A stretch of DNA of 34,382 nt from Candidatus Melainabacteria bacterium (lineage in GTDB: Bacteria; Cyanobacteriota; Vampirovibrionia; 2-02-FULL-35-15): contig JACQBQ010000033.1 of assembly GCA_016201905.1 (NCBI GenBank), positions 1 to 34,382 of the forward strand. Reading direction: 5' to 3'. The notes under the pieces were generated by a model that saw only the letters and a list, made by a program, of their open reading frames with translations, was not told the origin of the DNA and searched no databases. The translations under genes were made by a program, and so were the position numbers. Below, in pieces: positions 24,664 to 34,100 of this stretch (within the stretch, counting starts at the first letter, position 1; each line of letters begins with the position of its first letter).

Positions 24664-24778
24664 TAAAGTTTTACCGGTTGATATTTTTTACAAGCTCTTG
24701 CCGCGGACAAAATATTGGCAACATGCATTTAATTTGACGTAATAAAAATCAGATTTATTCCGGATTAATAGCTTTACA

Positions 24779-27700
24779 TTATGCTTCCTGTTTTTTACCT
24801 CTTGACTCGAACCAGCCATATAATGCCGGCAGAACAACAAGTGTAAGTACAACAGCACTAATCATTCCAAATACAATTACAACTGCAAAAGGTTTTTGTG
24901 TCTCAGAACCAGTACCTGTAGATAGAGCTGCAGGAAGCAATCCCATTGAAGCAAGCAATGCTGTCATAATAACTGGTCTGAGTCTTTGTTTTACACCTTG
25001 TACTATTGCAATTTTTAGTTCATGGCCCTCTTGTCTTAGTCTGTTAAATACAGAAACTAAAATTATGCCGTTTTGTACACTTACCCCAGATAAGGCTATA
25101 AATCCTACCGCAGCAGAAACACTTAAATGTATATGAGTAAAAAATAGTCCTAAAATCCCACCAATTGCAGCAAGTGGAATTGTAATTAATATAAGCAGTG
25201 CGTTCCTAAGAGATCCAAAATCTGCAAAAAGTAAAATAAGAATAAATAAAACACTTAGAGGTGCTATCTGGTAAAGTCTTTTCATTGCTCTTTGCTGACT
25301 TTCAAATTGTCCACTCCAGACAATAGAATATCCTTTTGGCATTTTGACTTTTTTATTTACTAATCTCTGTGCTTCTGCTACAAGACCACCCATATCACGT
25401 TTACGGACATTAAAGCGAACTGCTGCTCTTCTCTTATTGTTCTCGCGATAAATAATCGGTGCACCGATGGCTTTTTTAAATGTAGCTAACTGAGCAATTG
25501 GGACATGCTTAGTACCATCTGCAGAGTCAATCTGTAAACTTTTTATAGTTTCAACATCACTTCTGTATTCAGGTAAAAGCCTTACAACAAGATCAAATCT
25601 TTTTTCTTCTTCAATAAACTGCGTGGCTACTTTGCCCGCAAGAGCTGTCTCTATAATGTTTTGTACATCACCTACTCTAATCCCATACCTTGAACAAAGA
25701 TCTCTATCAATTTTTATAAGTAACTCGGGCTGTCCTGTCAATTGATCTACAAATGAATCTGTAACTCCTGTTATTTTTGAAGTTACTTTATAAATCTCTT
25801 TTGCCTTAGCAAGTAAAGCCCTAAGGCTTGGTCCAAATAATTTTATAGCTACTTGACCTTTAACTCCAGAAATAGCTTCATCTACATTGTCTGCAATAGG
25901 CTGGGAAAAATTAAAAGCAATTCCAGGAAAATCCATTTCGAGAACATTATCAAGTTTTTCAATTAACTGTTCTTTTGTACAGCCCCATTTTTGTCTCGGT
26001 ATTAAATCTACAAATATTTCTGTATTATTCTGCAAGTTAGGATCTGTGGCATCTTCCGGTCTGCCGATTTGGTAAACAGTGGTTTTTACTTGAGGAAAAG
26101 ATCTGATCTTCTTTATAATTCTTGGAGCCATTGCATGAGCATCATCAATAGATATATCTATCGGCATAGTAGCTCTTATCCAGATAGCACCCTCATCTAC
26201 TTCAGGCAAAAACTCAGTACCTAAAAAAGGAACAAAGAATATTGCAAAGCATAAACAATACGTTGCTATAAGAAGTACTCTTTTTGGTCTTTGAATTGAC
26301 CAGTACAAAACCGGCATATAAAACTTTTCAATTTGTTTTACTATCCAGATTTCTTTTTCCTGAATACCATCTTTTATAAAAATCGAGCATAAAACAGGCA
26401 CAAGTGTAAGTGTAAAGAACAAGGCTCCAAACACAGCAAAACTCATTGTTAGAGCCAGCGGTTCAAATAATCTTCCCTCTACTCTCTGTAAGGCAAAGAG
26501 TGGTAAAAATGCAATTATAATAATTGTTTTTGCAAACATAATTGGTTTCCCGACTTGTGCACCAGCTTTGGCTATTAATGAAACCCTATCTTTGGAACCG
26601 TGTTGCAATACGAGAGCCACAAAAATTGTCTCTGCCATTACTACCGCGCCATCAATAATAATTCCAAAGTCTATAGCTCCAAGACTAAGTAGATTTGCAG
26701 AAACACCTCCAAATCTCATTAAAATAAATGCAAAGAGAAGAGCTAAAGGAACAATTAATGTAACTATGCCAGCTAAAGTCTTTTGTCCAGTAAAAATCAT
26801 TAATATAACAAATACTAAAATCCCACCAATTAGTAATGTTGATCTGACATTTTCCAGTGTCCTATTAATTAATTCTTCTCTATCATAGACCCTTACGATT
26901 TTTACTCCTTTAGGAAGCATGTCCTGTAGTTCAACTAGTTTTGCTTTGACATCAGCCAGTACCCTTGAAGGATTCTCTGCTCTTCTCATTAAAACAATTC
27001 CTTCAACAACATCATTCTTACGATTTCGTCCAACAATACCTTGCCTAACTGCAGGTCCAATTTGAGCAGTGCCAATATTAAAAATTTTTACTGGCGTTCC
27101 ATTAACTGCCTTAATTACAGTATTATGGATGTCATTGACTGAGGTAAGTAATCCAATGCCCCTGACAATATATCTCTCATTATCAATCTTTAGGTAACCA
27201 CCTCCTGTGTTTTTATTAGAAAATGCTAAAGCGTCGAAGATATCTTGTAATGTTAGTCCAAAACTTTTGAGTTTTAAAGGATCTACTAATACTTGAAATT
27301 GCCTGACCTTGCCTCCAAAATTTACTACATCAGCTACACCAGGAACCCTCTTTAAATTACGCTTCATAAACCATTCCTGTATTGTCCTAAGCTCCATTGA
27401 AGAGTGAGCATTTGACTCAAGGGTATATCTATAAATTTCACCAATTGGGGTTGAAAGGGGTCCTAAATCTACATCAGCCTCATCCGGCAAATTGACATTT
27501 CTTAGTCTTTCCAGCACAAGTTGTCTGGCAAAATATTTTTCTACAGTGTCATCAAATATTACATCAATAACAGACAGACCTGATAAAGATCTAGAACGAA
27601 TTTGAGTAGTATGAGGAAGACCATTTAATTCTGTTTCAATCGGAAGTGTAATTTGTTTCTCAACTTCCTCAGAAGCTTTCCCAGGATACTGAGTTATAAT

Positions 27701-27844
27701 CTGGACCATTGTATCTGTAACATCCGGAAATGCTTCAATAGGAATATTTAAAAATGAAACTATTCCCCAAGCTGCAAGCATCATTGACATAACAATGATT
27801 ACAAACTTTTGTTTTAGCGAAAACTCTATAACTTTGCTTATCAT
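24779..27844 (-). CDS. czcA: Heavy-metal efflux RND pump (CzcA/CusA family)
   Basis: Inner-membrane proton-driven pump, 1021 aa from the ATG at 27844 (MISKVIEFSLKQKF). An in-frame TTG at 27898 would only add residues inside the preceding gene and is not used. HME-RND features: PIEAFPDVTDTMVQIITQYPG, VEKQITLPIETELNGLP, GEIYRYTLE (135-143), and the fourth-helix motif DFGIIIDGAVVMAE with Asp392, Asp398 and Glu405. The DFGxxxDGA pattern is closer to divalent-cation (Czc/Cnr) pumps than to CusA; the metal is not settled. It starts 4 nt after the stop of its adaptor gene. No outer-membrane channel gene (CzcC/TolC) is adjacent. Confidence 0.92.
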   Translation of the reverse strand: MISKVIEFSLKQKFVIIVMSMMLAAWGIVSFLNIPIEAFPDVTDTMVQIITQYPGKASEEVEKQITLPIETELNGLPHTTQIRSRSLSGLSVIDVIFDDTVEKYFARQLVLERLRNVNLPDEADVDLGPLSTPIGEIYRYTLESNAHSSMELRTIQEWFMKRNLKRVPGVADVVNFGGKVRQFQVLVDPLKLKSFGLTLQDIFDALAFSNKNTGGGYLKIDNERYIVRGIGLLTSVNDIHNTVIKAVNGTPVKIFNIGTAQIGPAVRQGIVGRNRKNDVVEGIVLMRRAENPSRVLADVKAKLVELQDMLPKGVKIVRVYDREELINRTLENVRSTLLIGGILVFVILMIFTGQKTLAGIVTLIVPLALLFAFILMRFGGVSANLLSLGAIDFGIIIDGAVVMAETIFVALVLQHGSKDRVSLIAKAGAQVGKPIMFAKTIIIIAFLPLFALQRVEGRLFEPLALTMSFAVFGALFFTLTLVPVLCSIFIKDGIQEKEIWIVKQIEKFYMPVLYWSIQRPKRVLLIATYCLCFAIFFVPFLGTEFLPEVDEGAIWIRATMPIDISIDDAHAMAPRIIKKIRSFPQVKTTVYQIGRPEDATDPNLQNNTEIFVDLIPRQKWGCTKEQLIEKLDNVLEMDFPGIAFNFSQPIADNVDEAISGVKGQVAIKLFGPSLRALLAKAKEIYKVTSKITGVTDSFVDQLTGQPELLIKIDRDLCSRYGIRVGDVQNIIETALAGKVATQFIEEEKRFDLVVRLLPEYRSDVETIKSLQIDSADGTKHVPIAQLATFKKAIGAPIIYRENNKRRAAVRFNVRKRDMGGLVAEAQRLVNKKVKMPKGYSIVWSGQFESQQRAMKRLYQIAPLSVLFILILLFADFGSLRNALLILITIPLAAIGGILGLFFTHIHLSVSAAVGFIALSGVSVQNGIILVSVFNRLRQEGHELKIAIVQGVKQRLRPVIMTALLASMGLLPAALSTGTGSETQKPFAVVIVFGMISAVVLTLVVLPALYGWFESRGKKQEA

Positions 27845-27848
27845 TACT

Positions 27849-29030
27849 TCAATCCGAATGCAGTTCTGATTTAAGCCAAAAACTGCCCTGCGTAACAATT
27901 TCTTGAGAAGGTCTTAAACCACTAAGTACTTCTACAAGTCCATCAGTTTCCTTACCTAATTTGACTTTGACTTCTTTAAATCCATCTTGTGCCTTAACAA
28001 AAACAACATCTTTGTTATCAACTTTTTGAACAGCTTGTTTAGTAATAACTAGAGCTTCTTTGTCAGAAAGACTGATAAACATTTTGCCAAACATTTCGGG
28101 CTTTAGTTTATAATTTGTGTTTTGTATCTTTGCCCTTACTGCAACTGTTCTTGTCTGTGGATCTACTACCTGAGAAATATAGTTTATTACTCCATGAAAA
28201 ATATCCTTTGGGCTGGCTTCTGTCGTAAATGTTACCTTTTCACCAAGAATAACTTTAGGTAAATCCTTTTCATAAATTTGTGATTCTACAAATACTTCTG
28301 AAAGATCGCTTGCTTCAAACAATATTTTATCTTTATCTACTACTTCTCCTGGATTAATTAAGCGCTTTAGAATGATTGCCCTCCCGGGTGAGCTTACCTC
28401 AGCAAAGCCACCAAGCGAGTTAGGATTATTGTGTGAGCCAAGTATTGAAAGGCGTTTTTCTGACAATTCAGTAATCGACTGTTTCTTTTTTTCTAATATT
28501 ATGAGATTATTTTGAGCAACTTTATATTTACTTTCTGCTTCAAGGTAATCTTTTTTTGCTGTTATACCATCTTCATAAAGTTTTGATTCTCTCTCAAAAT
28601 TAGTTTTTGATAGTTCAAGTTCTAATTTTGCTTTTTCAACTTCTCCTTCAAGATCTATCTCTTCTTTTGTAACATCAAACTGAATTTCTGCCACGTCCTG
28701 ACTAGAGATTTCTGCCACTTTTTCCCCACCACTGACTAGCTGATTTGGCTCAACTAACACTTTTACAACTCTTCCATTTACAGGTGACGCAATAAAAAAA
28801 GATTTATTTGGTACCTGCTTCACTATGCCATTAAATTTAAGCTGAAAGCTTACTTTTTCTATTTGAGCTATTTCAGTTTTTAATCCTATACTCTGAGCAG
28901 TCTCTGCAGGTATACTTAATACCTTACAAGCACTTTTATCCTTTCTAAAATCAATTAAATTATTATTTGGCTTAGCACAACCTGTTAGAAATAATGAAAA
29001 TAAAATACCAAAAAATATTCTTTGTTTCAT
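27849..29030 (-). CDS. czcB: Efflux membrane-fusion lipoprotein (CzcB/CusB family)
   Basis: 393 aa periplasmic adaptor linking the RND pump to an outer-membrane channel. Signal peptide with lipobox LTGC, lipidated Cys18. Typical order: barrel-sandwich half (GRVVKVLVEPNQLVSGGEKVAEI), a helical hairpin of about residues 120-200 (ELELSKTNFERESKLYEDGI, KKDYLEAESKYKVAQNNL), the second barrel-sandwich half (GRAIILKRLINPGEVVDKDKILF), beta-barrel and a C-terminal domain (LVEVLSGLRPSQEIVTQG). Stop is 4 nt before the pump's ATG. No His/Met-rich metal-binding extension is seen. Divergent from the DUF2490 gene. Confidence 0.9.
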   Translation of the reverse strand: MKQRIFFGILFSLFLTGCAKPNNNLIDFRKDKSACKVLSIPAETAQSIGLKTEIAQIEKVSFQLKFNGIVKQVPNKSFFIASPVNGRVVKVLVEPNQLVSGGEKVAEISSQDVAEIQFDVTKEEIDLEGEVEKAKLELELSKTNFERESKLYEDGITAKKDYLEAESKYKVAQNNLIILEKKKQSITELSEKRLSILGSHNNPNSLGGFAEVSSPGRAIILKRLINPGEVVDKDKILFEASDLSEVFVESQIYEKDLPKVILGEKVTFTTEASPKDIFHGVINYISQVVDPQTRTVAVRAKIQNTNYKLKPEMFGKMFISLSDKEALVITKQAVQKVDNKDVVFVKAQDGFKEVKVKLGKETDGLVEVLSGLRPSQEIVTQGSFWLKSELHSD

Positions 29031-29153
29031 ATTCTTTATTCTAAACTAACTCTAAGTTTAAATATAGACGTATTTATTATCTTATTTATTGGAATAATTT
29101 CAGATTGATTTCGTCAATTACTTTGTCAACTAAAATGTAATAAATAAAATGAC

Positions 29154-29855
29154 GTGAAGCAACTTATTTATATATTTAGCGTCTTGGTGATTTTATTATT
29201 ATGGTCAGCTTGTAGCTCTGCTTTTGCCGTGGAAAATGACCTTGGACTCTGGACACCAGTTTACATTAAACTTCCAATAAATGACAAAATCAAAACAAGT
29301 CTAGAAATAAACCCCCGTATCCAAAAAAACATTACTCATATAAACCAGCTACTTGTACGTCCTTCCATTGGATATCAATTAACAAAAAATCTCTCAGTCT
29401 GGCAAGGTTATGGCTGGGTTACATTTTACATCCCAAGATTTGTACGGGAAGAAAGACTGTGGCAACAACTATTACATGAGAAACAATTTCCAAAGTTTAC
29501 TTTAATAAATAGGTTCAGGCTAGAAGAAAGATTTATCCAGGATGTAAGCGGGGTTCCACTAAGAATAAGGTATCTGCTTAAAGGATTATACCCACTGGGA
29601 AAATCAAAAAAATGGGCTCTTGTAACTGCTGATGAGCTTTTTGTTAATCCTGATTCCCACTTTAAAGGACCTCAATCTGGCATTGATCAAAATCGTTTTT
29701 TTATAGGCTTGAATCGAAAAATAAGTGAAAACGTAAGTCTTGAGGGTGGTTACCAAATGCAATATATTAACTCAGCCTCCCCACTTCAAGACAAGCTTAA
29801 CCATATAATTCTCGTAAACATGTACTTTAATCTTCCACAGTTAATTAACAATTGA
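29154..29855 (+). CDS. DUF2490 outer-membrane beta-barrel protein
   Basis: 233 aa. Sec signal peptide, cleavage near SSAFA (residue 25). The body shows alternating amphipathic strands typical of a small beta-barrel, with DUF2490-like features: DLGLWTPVYIKLPI, SLEINPRIQ, LVRPSIGYQLTKNLSVWQGYGWV, LINRFRLEERF, RIRYLLKGLYPL, FIGLNRKISENVSLEGGYQMQY. The start codon is GTG at 29154; the ATG five bases upstream is out of frame and stops at once. No Shine-Dalgarno. It lies divergent from czcB with a 123-bp shared upstream region. Function of the family is unknown; outer-membrane location is inferred. Confidence 0.8.
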   Translation: MKQLIYIFSVLVILLLWSACSSAFAVENDLGLWTPVYIKLPINDKIKTSLEINPRIQKNITHINQLLVRPSIGYQLTKNLSVWQGYGWVTFYIPRFVREERLWQQLLHEKQFPKFTLINRFRLEERFIQDVSGVPLRIRYLLKGLYPLGKSKKWALVTADELFVNPDSHFKGPQSGIDQNRFFIGLNRKISENVSLEGGYQMQYINSASPLQDKLNHIILVNMYFNLPQLINN

Positions 29856-29860
29856 TTTTA

Positions 29861-30928
29861 TTACCACCATTTTTTCTTCTTAAAAACGATTAGCATGGAA
29901 ACTGCAATAATAAGCATAATAAGCAAAACCACTGGATATGCCCATTTCCAGTCAAGTTCTGGCATATATTTAAAGTTCATTCCATAAATGCCTACTATAA
30001 AAGTAGGTGGCATGAATATAGTGGCAATAATAGTTAAAACTTTCATTACAGAATTTATTCTATTATTTAAATTACTAAGATAAATTTCAATCATTGAAGA
30101 AATCATCTCACGAAAAGTTTCAATTGAATCCATGACTTGAATCGTGTGATCATAAATGTCACGCAGGTAAATTTTTGTAGTGTCCTCAACTAAACTAGAT
30201 TCTATTTTTTGAAGTCCGCTTATTACTTCACGCAGAGGCCAAACTGTTTTACGTAAAAAAATCATTTCTCTTTTTAAGTCATGAATTTTATGTAAGATTT
30301 CCGGTGTAAGATTTTTAATCAGCTCTTCTTGAAGCAGCTCTATTTTTTCCCCCAATTTTTCAAGTATGACAAAATAGTTGTCTACCACTGCATCAAGTAA
30401 TCTATAGGTCAGGTAATCACTTCCTGCTTTTCTTATACGACCTTTATTAGCCCTAATTCTATCTCTAATAGGATTAAAAACATCTCCTTCAATTCCTTCC
30501 TGGAAAGAAATTACAAAATTAGATCCAAGAATTAAACTTATCTGCTCTGTTATTATCTCTCTGCTTTTTTCATTATAAGAAAGCATTTTTAAAACGATAA
30601 AAATATTATTTTCAAAATCATCTATCTTAGGACGCTGATCAGTGTTTACAATATCTTCCAGCGCAAGCGGGTGTATACCAAAATAATTCCCAAGTTTTTC
30701 TAAAACCTCTACTTCATGAATGCCTTCTACATTTATCCATGTAACAGTTGGTTTATCCTTAAATGAAAGGCATTCTTCAATATTTTTTACTTCTTTTTCG
30801 TCAATATGCAGTTCATCATAATCAAATAATGTGATTTTTGTTTTTTCAGTTTTTTTCTCACCAATATGAATCAAGGTACCTGGAGGCAGTCCTGCTTTCC
30901 TTGATCTTTTTTTTATAAGAGCTGGCAT
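29861..30928 (-). CDS. corA: Magnesium/cobalt transporter CorA
   Basis: 355 aa. Homopentameric divalent-cation channel of the inner membrane. The N-terminal cytoplasmic domain has PPGTLIHIG and TWINVEGIHEVEVLEKLG, HPLALEDIVNTDQRPKIDDF. A long stalk helix follows, then two C-terminal helices with the selectivity motif YGMNF (GMN at 316-318) and a Lys/Trp-rich end. ATG at 30928. Convergent with the DUF2490 gene, stops 5 bp apart. No riboswitch is recognised upstream. Confidence 0.95.
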   Translation of the reverse strand: MPALIKKRSRKAGLPPGTLIHIGEKKTEKTKITLFDYDELHIDEKEVKNIEECLSFKDKPTVTWINVEGIHEVEVLEKLGNYFGIHPLALEDIVNTDQRPKIDDFENNIFIVLKMLSYNEKSREIITEQISLILGSNFVISFQEGIEGDVFNPIRDRIRANKGRIRKAGSDYLTYRLLDAVVDNYFVILEKLGEKIELLQEELIKNLTPEILHKIHDLKREMIFLRKTVWPLREVISGLQKIESSLVEDTTKIYLRDIYDHTIQVMDSIETFREMISSMIEIYLSNLNNRINSVMKVLTIIATIFMPPTFIVGIYGMNFKYMPELDWKWAYPVVLLIMLIIAVSMLIVFKKKKWW

Positions 30929-30992
30929 GATAAAGCATAAACATCATATCATTTTTGCATCTCACCTCTTTCCTTATTTTACTCGCAAAAAT

Positions 30993-31086
30993 CAGGGGAG
31001 CCCCTAATTAAAAATTAATGCTTATGATTTTTATATTTGTGACTTGCGCTTTAGAAATCAGAAGCACAAGCCATCCCTATCCCCTG
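30993..31086 (+). other. Structured leader region before the cysteine-rich protein
   Basis: Three pairings can be drawn. A local hairpin AGGG/CCCT (30994-31005, loop GAGC). A hairpin CTTGCGCTT (31043-31051) / AAGCACAAG (31062-31070) with one C-A mismatch. A long-range pairing CAGGGG (30993-30998) / CCCCTG (31081-31086) that would exclude the first. A short GTGA/TCAC hairpin (31102-31115) follows. No known riboswitch class is recognised. The rest of the 30929-31149 gap holds only AT-rich sequence. Confidence 0.35.
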
Positions 31087-31149
31087 TTAAGTTTCTACAA
31101 AGTGAGGGAAATCACGAAATAGCAGTAAAAGTATTGGCAAGCTTTCATT

Positions 31150-34100
31150 ATGAAAAGACCTTCCACTTCACTTGTATTGATTTTAATTTTATCTTTGTTA
31201 TTGACATTTTCCAATAATGTTTTTGCAGCAAAGAAAAATACTGCTACTACTTTACGGCCGATAAAAGCCATAAACAGTGAAGGGAAAACAAACATATATG
31301 GAAGTGTTTTAGATCCTTCAGTAAACCAAATATTCCTTCTTCTCCCTAGCCCACTTTTAAATTTAATTAGAAAACTAGGTCAACAAGGGTTAACGGTAAA
31401 TTTAAACTCTACAAATAATTCAACCAGTACTTTTTCAGTACCACCAGATGCCATTAGCATACAAAATAAAATGGTAAATAAAAAATCTGGCAAGTATTTA
31501 GTTGTAAATTTATATAACCTGCAAACCGAATCAGGAATATCAGTAACCCCAAATGCTCTGCCAAGTGATAACTATAAGCTAAGAGTTACAAGTACAGGAT
31601 TTGATGCAACTACTGATACTTTCAATTATCAAACTCCAACTCTTATTGTTGGTGTTGTAGATTCAAAAAACCCAGGTTTGGTTTCTATAGAAGACTTAGA
31701 TGGAAATACAATATCAGATAGAACTGTGGCAACAAATGCAGATGGAATATTTCTTACCGAAGTAAGAGCAAATAAAATATCTGAAGAAGTCGTAGCGAAA
31801 GAACAAAAAAAATCAAATACCAAATCAATAATGTTAAAAAACGATACTGCAAGCAATGATAACAATGGCACTGAAAACAGTACTGAAAAAATAAAAACAG
31901 GTTTGATTCACGCTGTTGTTGATAAGGATCTTTTTGCGGTAGTTTCTCTTAATAACAAAGTTGAAAGTAATGCAGATAAAGCAATAAAACCGATAAATGT
32001 AAATGAGGCTTCTACTCTAACAGCTAATTTAGCAAAAGAATATAAACCCTTAGCTATTGAAGTTACTAAAGAACAAGAAAATACAAGCCAAGAAAGTAAT
32101 AATCAACAAGGAGAATTTACAGATTTTGGTTGCGATATTTTTCAATTCTCTAGTCAATGCTCACAAGGCAATGAAGATTCATTTGCTTCAGCAGGTAAAG
32201 ATTTTAAGAGTTTTATTCAAAACACAACCTGCAATTTTCCTGGCTTTGATCTTATAAAATCAATAATAAGCTTGGTCTCAGATATATCAGCTGGTAAAGG
32301 TTATTGCGAATATGTTAATAGAGAAGAAAACAACAACAAAGCCTGCACAGCTTATTCAGAAGTTTTAAATAATTATAAGTCAAACACCACTACAAAGCTC
32401 CCTTGTCCTCCTGATTTTTGTGATGAGTTTAAAAACATTAGACCACCGAAATGCTTTACACCAACAGACTTTTGTAGTGAACAAACTACCAATAATCTGG
32501 CACAGATATGCAATGGACCAAATTGCAAACAGCCACCTGCTCCAATCTGTGTTAAAAAACCTAAAAAAGATCTTTTCTGTGCAAGGATTGGTTCTGACAT
32601 TGATCAATCTGAATGCAGTGACATCAACAGTATTAACAAAGATCTTTCTGGATGGAAAGTTGTTACAAATTCTAAAGGAAACGCATATTGTGTCCCTTCG
32701 ATTATTTCTCCTTCTACATTTAGCGGACAGCTTAAAGATGCTACTCCAGAAAAAATAGCTGAAGACTGTGAAGTAAATGCATGTCATAAAAAATGTGAGA
32801 CTGACTTTAGTTCAAGCTCTTTAAACTACACATCAATTACAAATTCATCTGTATATAAATGTGATGTTTGTGATTGTCATATTTCATGCGACATTGAAGC
32901 TGGAAGAAGATTTGATTGTACAAATCCAGGATCTAAATTCTATTCAATTAAATGTTGCAGTCAAAATATAATCGGTACTGTTTCATTTGGTACAGGCAAA
33001 AAGCCAGCATCAAATGATATAAGATCATGCTTATGTAATAATCCTAACAATTTTGATGATAAAGGATTTGCAAAGCAAGATGCACAGATATCCTGTTCAA
33101 ATAAATGTCCTCAGGGGTTTATACAAGACACCCAAGGAAATTGCGCTTGCCCACAAGGTCAAATTCAAGGTTTATCCGGAAGATGCGAAATATCTATCTG
33201 CCCAGCCTATTGTAAAAATATACCTCTAGTTAGAAAAGTTTTGGAACAACAAACTGGTACAAGTTTTGGTACATACTACCCTCCATACGTTCCGCCTTAC
33301 CCGACATATGGTTCTACTTCACCCTCATTTAATAACACTACAACAGGTGGATCTACTTCATCAACAATTCCACTTGAATGTAGGCCATGCATTGGAAGTG
33401 GGGTAATTAATACCTGCCCAGATGGAAAAGTAAAAGACCCATACACAGGTTTATGTTTACCTCAAGCGAAATGTGGTTCGGATCAATATGCTGACTCAGA
33501 TAGAATATGCAGATGTAACTCTGATGGATCGATTGCTACTAGTCTTGGGCCAGAAGGATGCAAAAAACAATTCAATACCTGTACCGGTAATCTTGTACCA
33601 AATCCAAACAATGGACCCGATCAACCTTCTTGTTTATGCCCAGAAGGGTTACCATATTTTTATGGTGGAAACTGTGTAATTCAATGCCCAGCACTTCCTA
33701 CATTTGCTTCTACCTCTCCAACTTTTGGCAGCACATCATATACTTATGGCTCTACCTCTCCAACTTTTGCTTCTACTTCATACACATATGGTTCTACTCC
33801 AAGTCGTATAATACTTCACTCGCATAGCAGAACTAGTTTTCGATTAAATGTACCAATACCATGTGGTACCTCAAATAACAGAGTCTGTGCTTCCGGTGAA
33901 ATCCCATCTACAAGTAACTGTTCCTGTGCAAGCCCAGGATATGTTTCAGGTCCAAACACTCCATGCCAATGTCCTCCTGCATACAGCATTGCCTATTCAG
34001 CACAGGGTTGTGGTAACACCAGCACAACTTGCCCACCTCCTTATGTTACAAACCCAAATGGCAACCCACCTTGTAAATGTCCAGATGCTACACCAGTTTC

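Noticed and set aside
24686-24725. TTGCC...GGCAA hairpin after czcA as a terminator
   Set aside because: Long loop and no T run after the stem on either strand.
27845-27898. N-terminal extension of the RND pump from a TTG codon
   Set aside because: It lies wholly inside the end of czcB; the ATG at 27844 gives the standard RND N-terminus 4 nt after the czcB stop.
30929-31149. Magnesium or c-di-GMP riboswitch
   Set aside because: Conserved core sequences of those classes could not be found; only generic hairpins.
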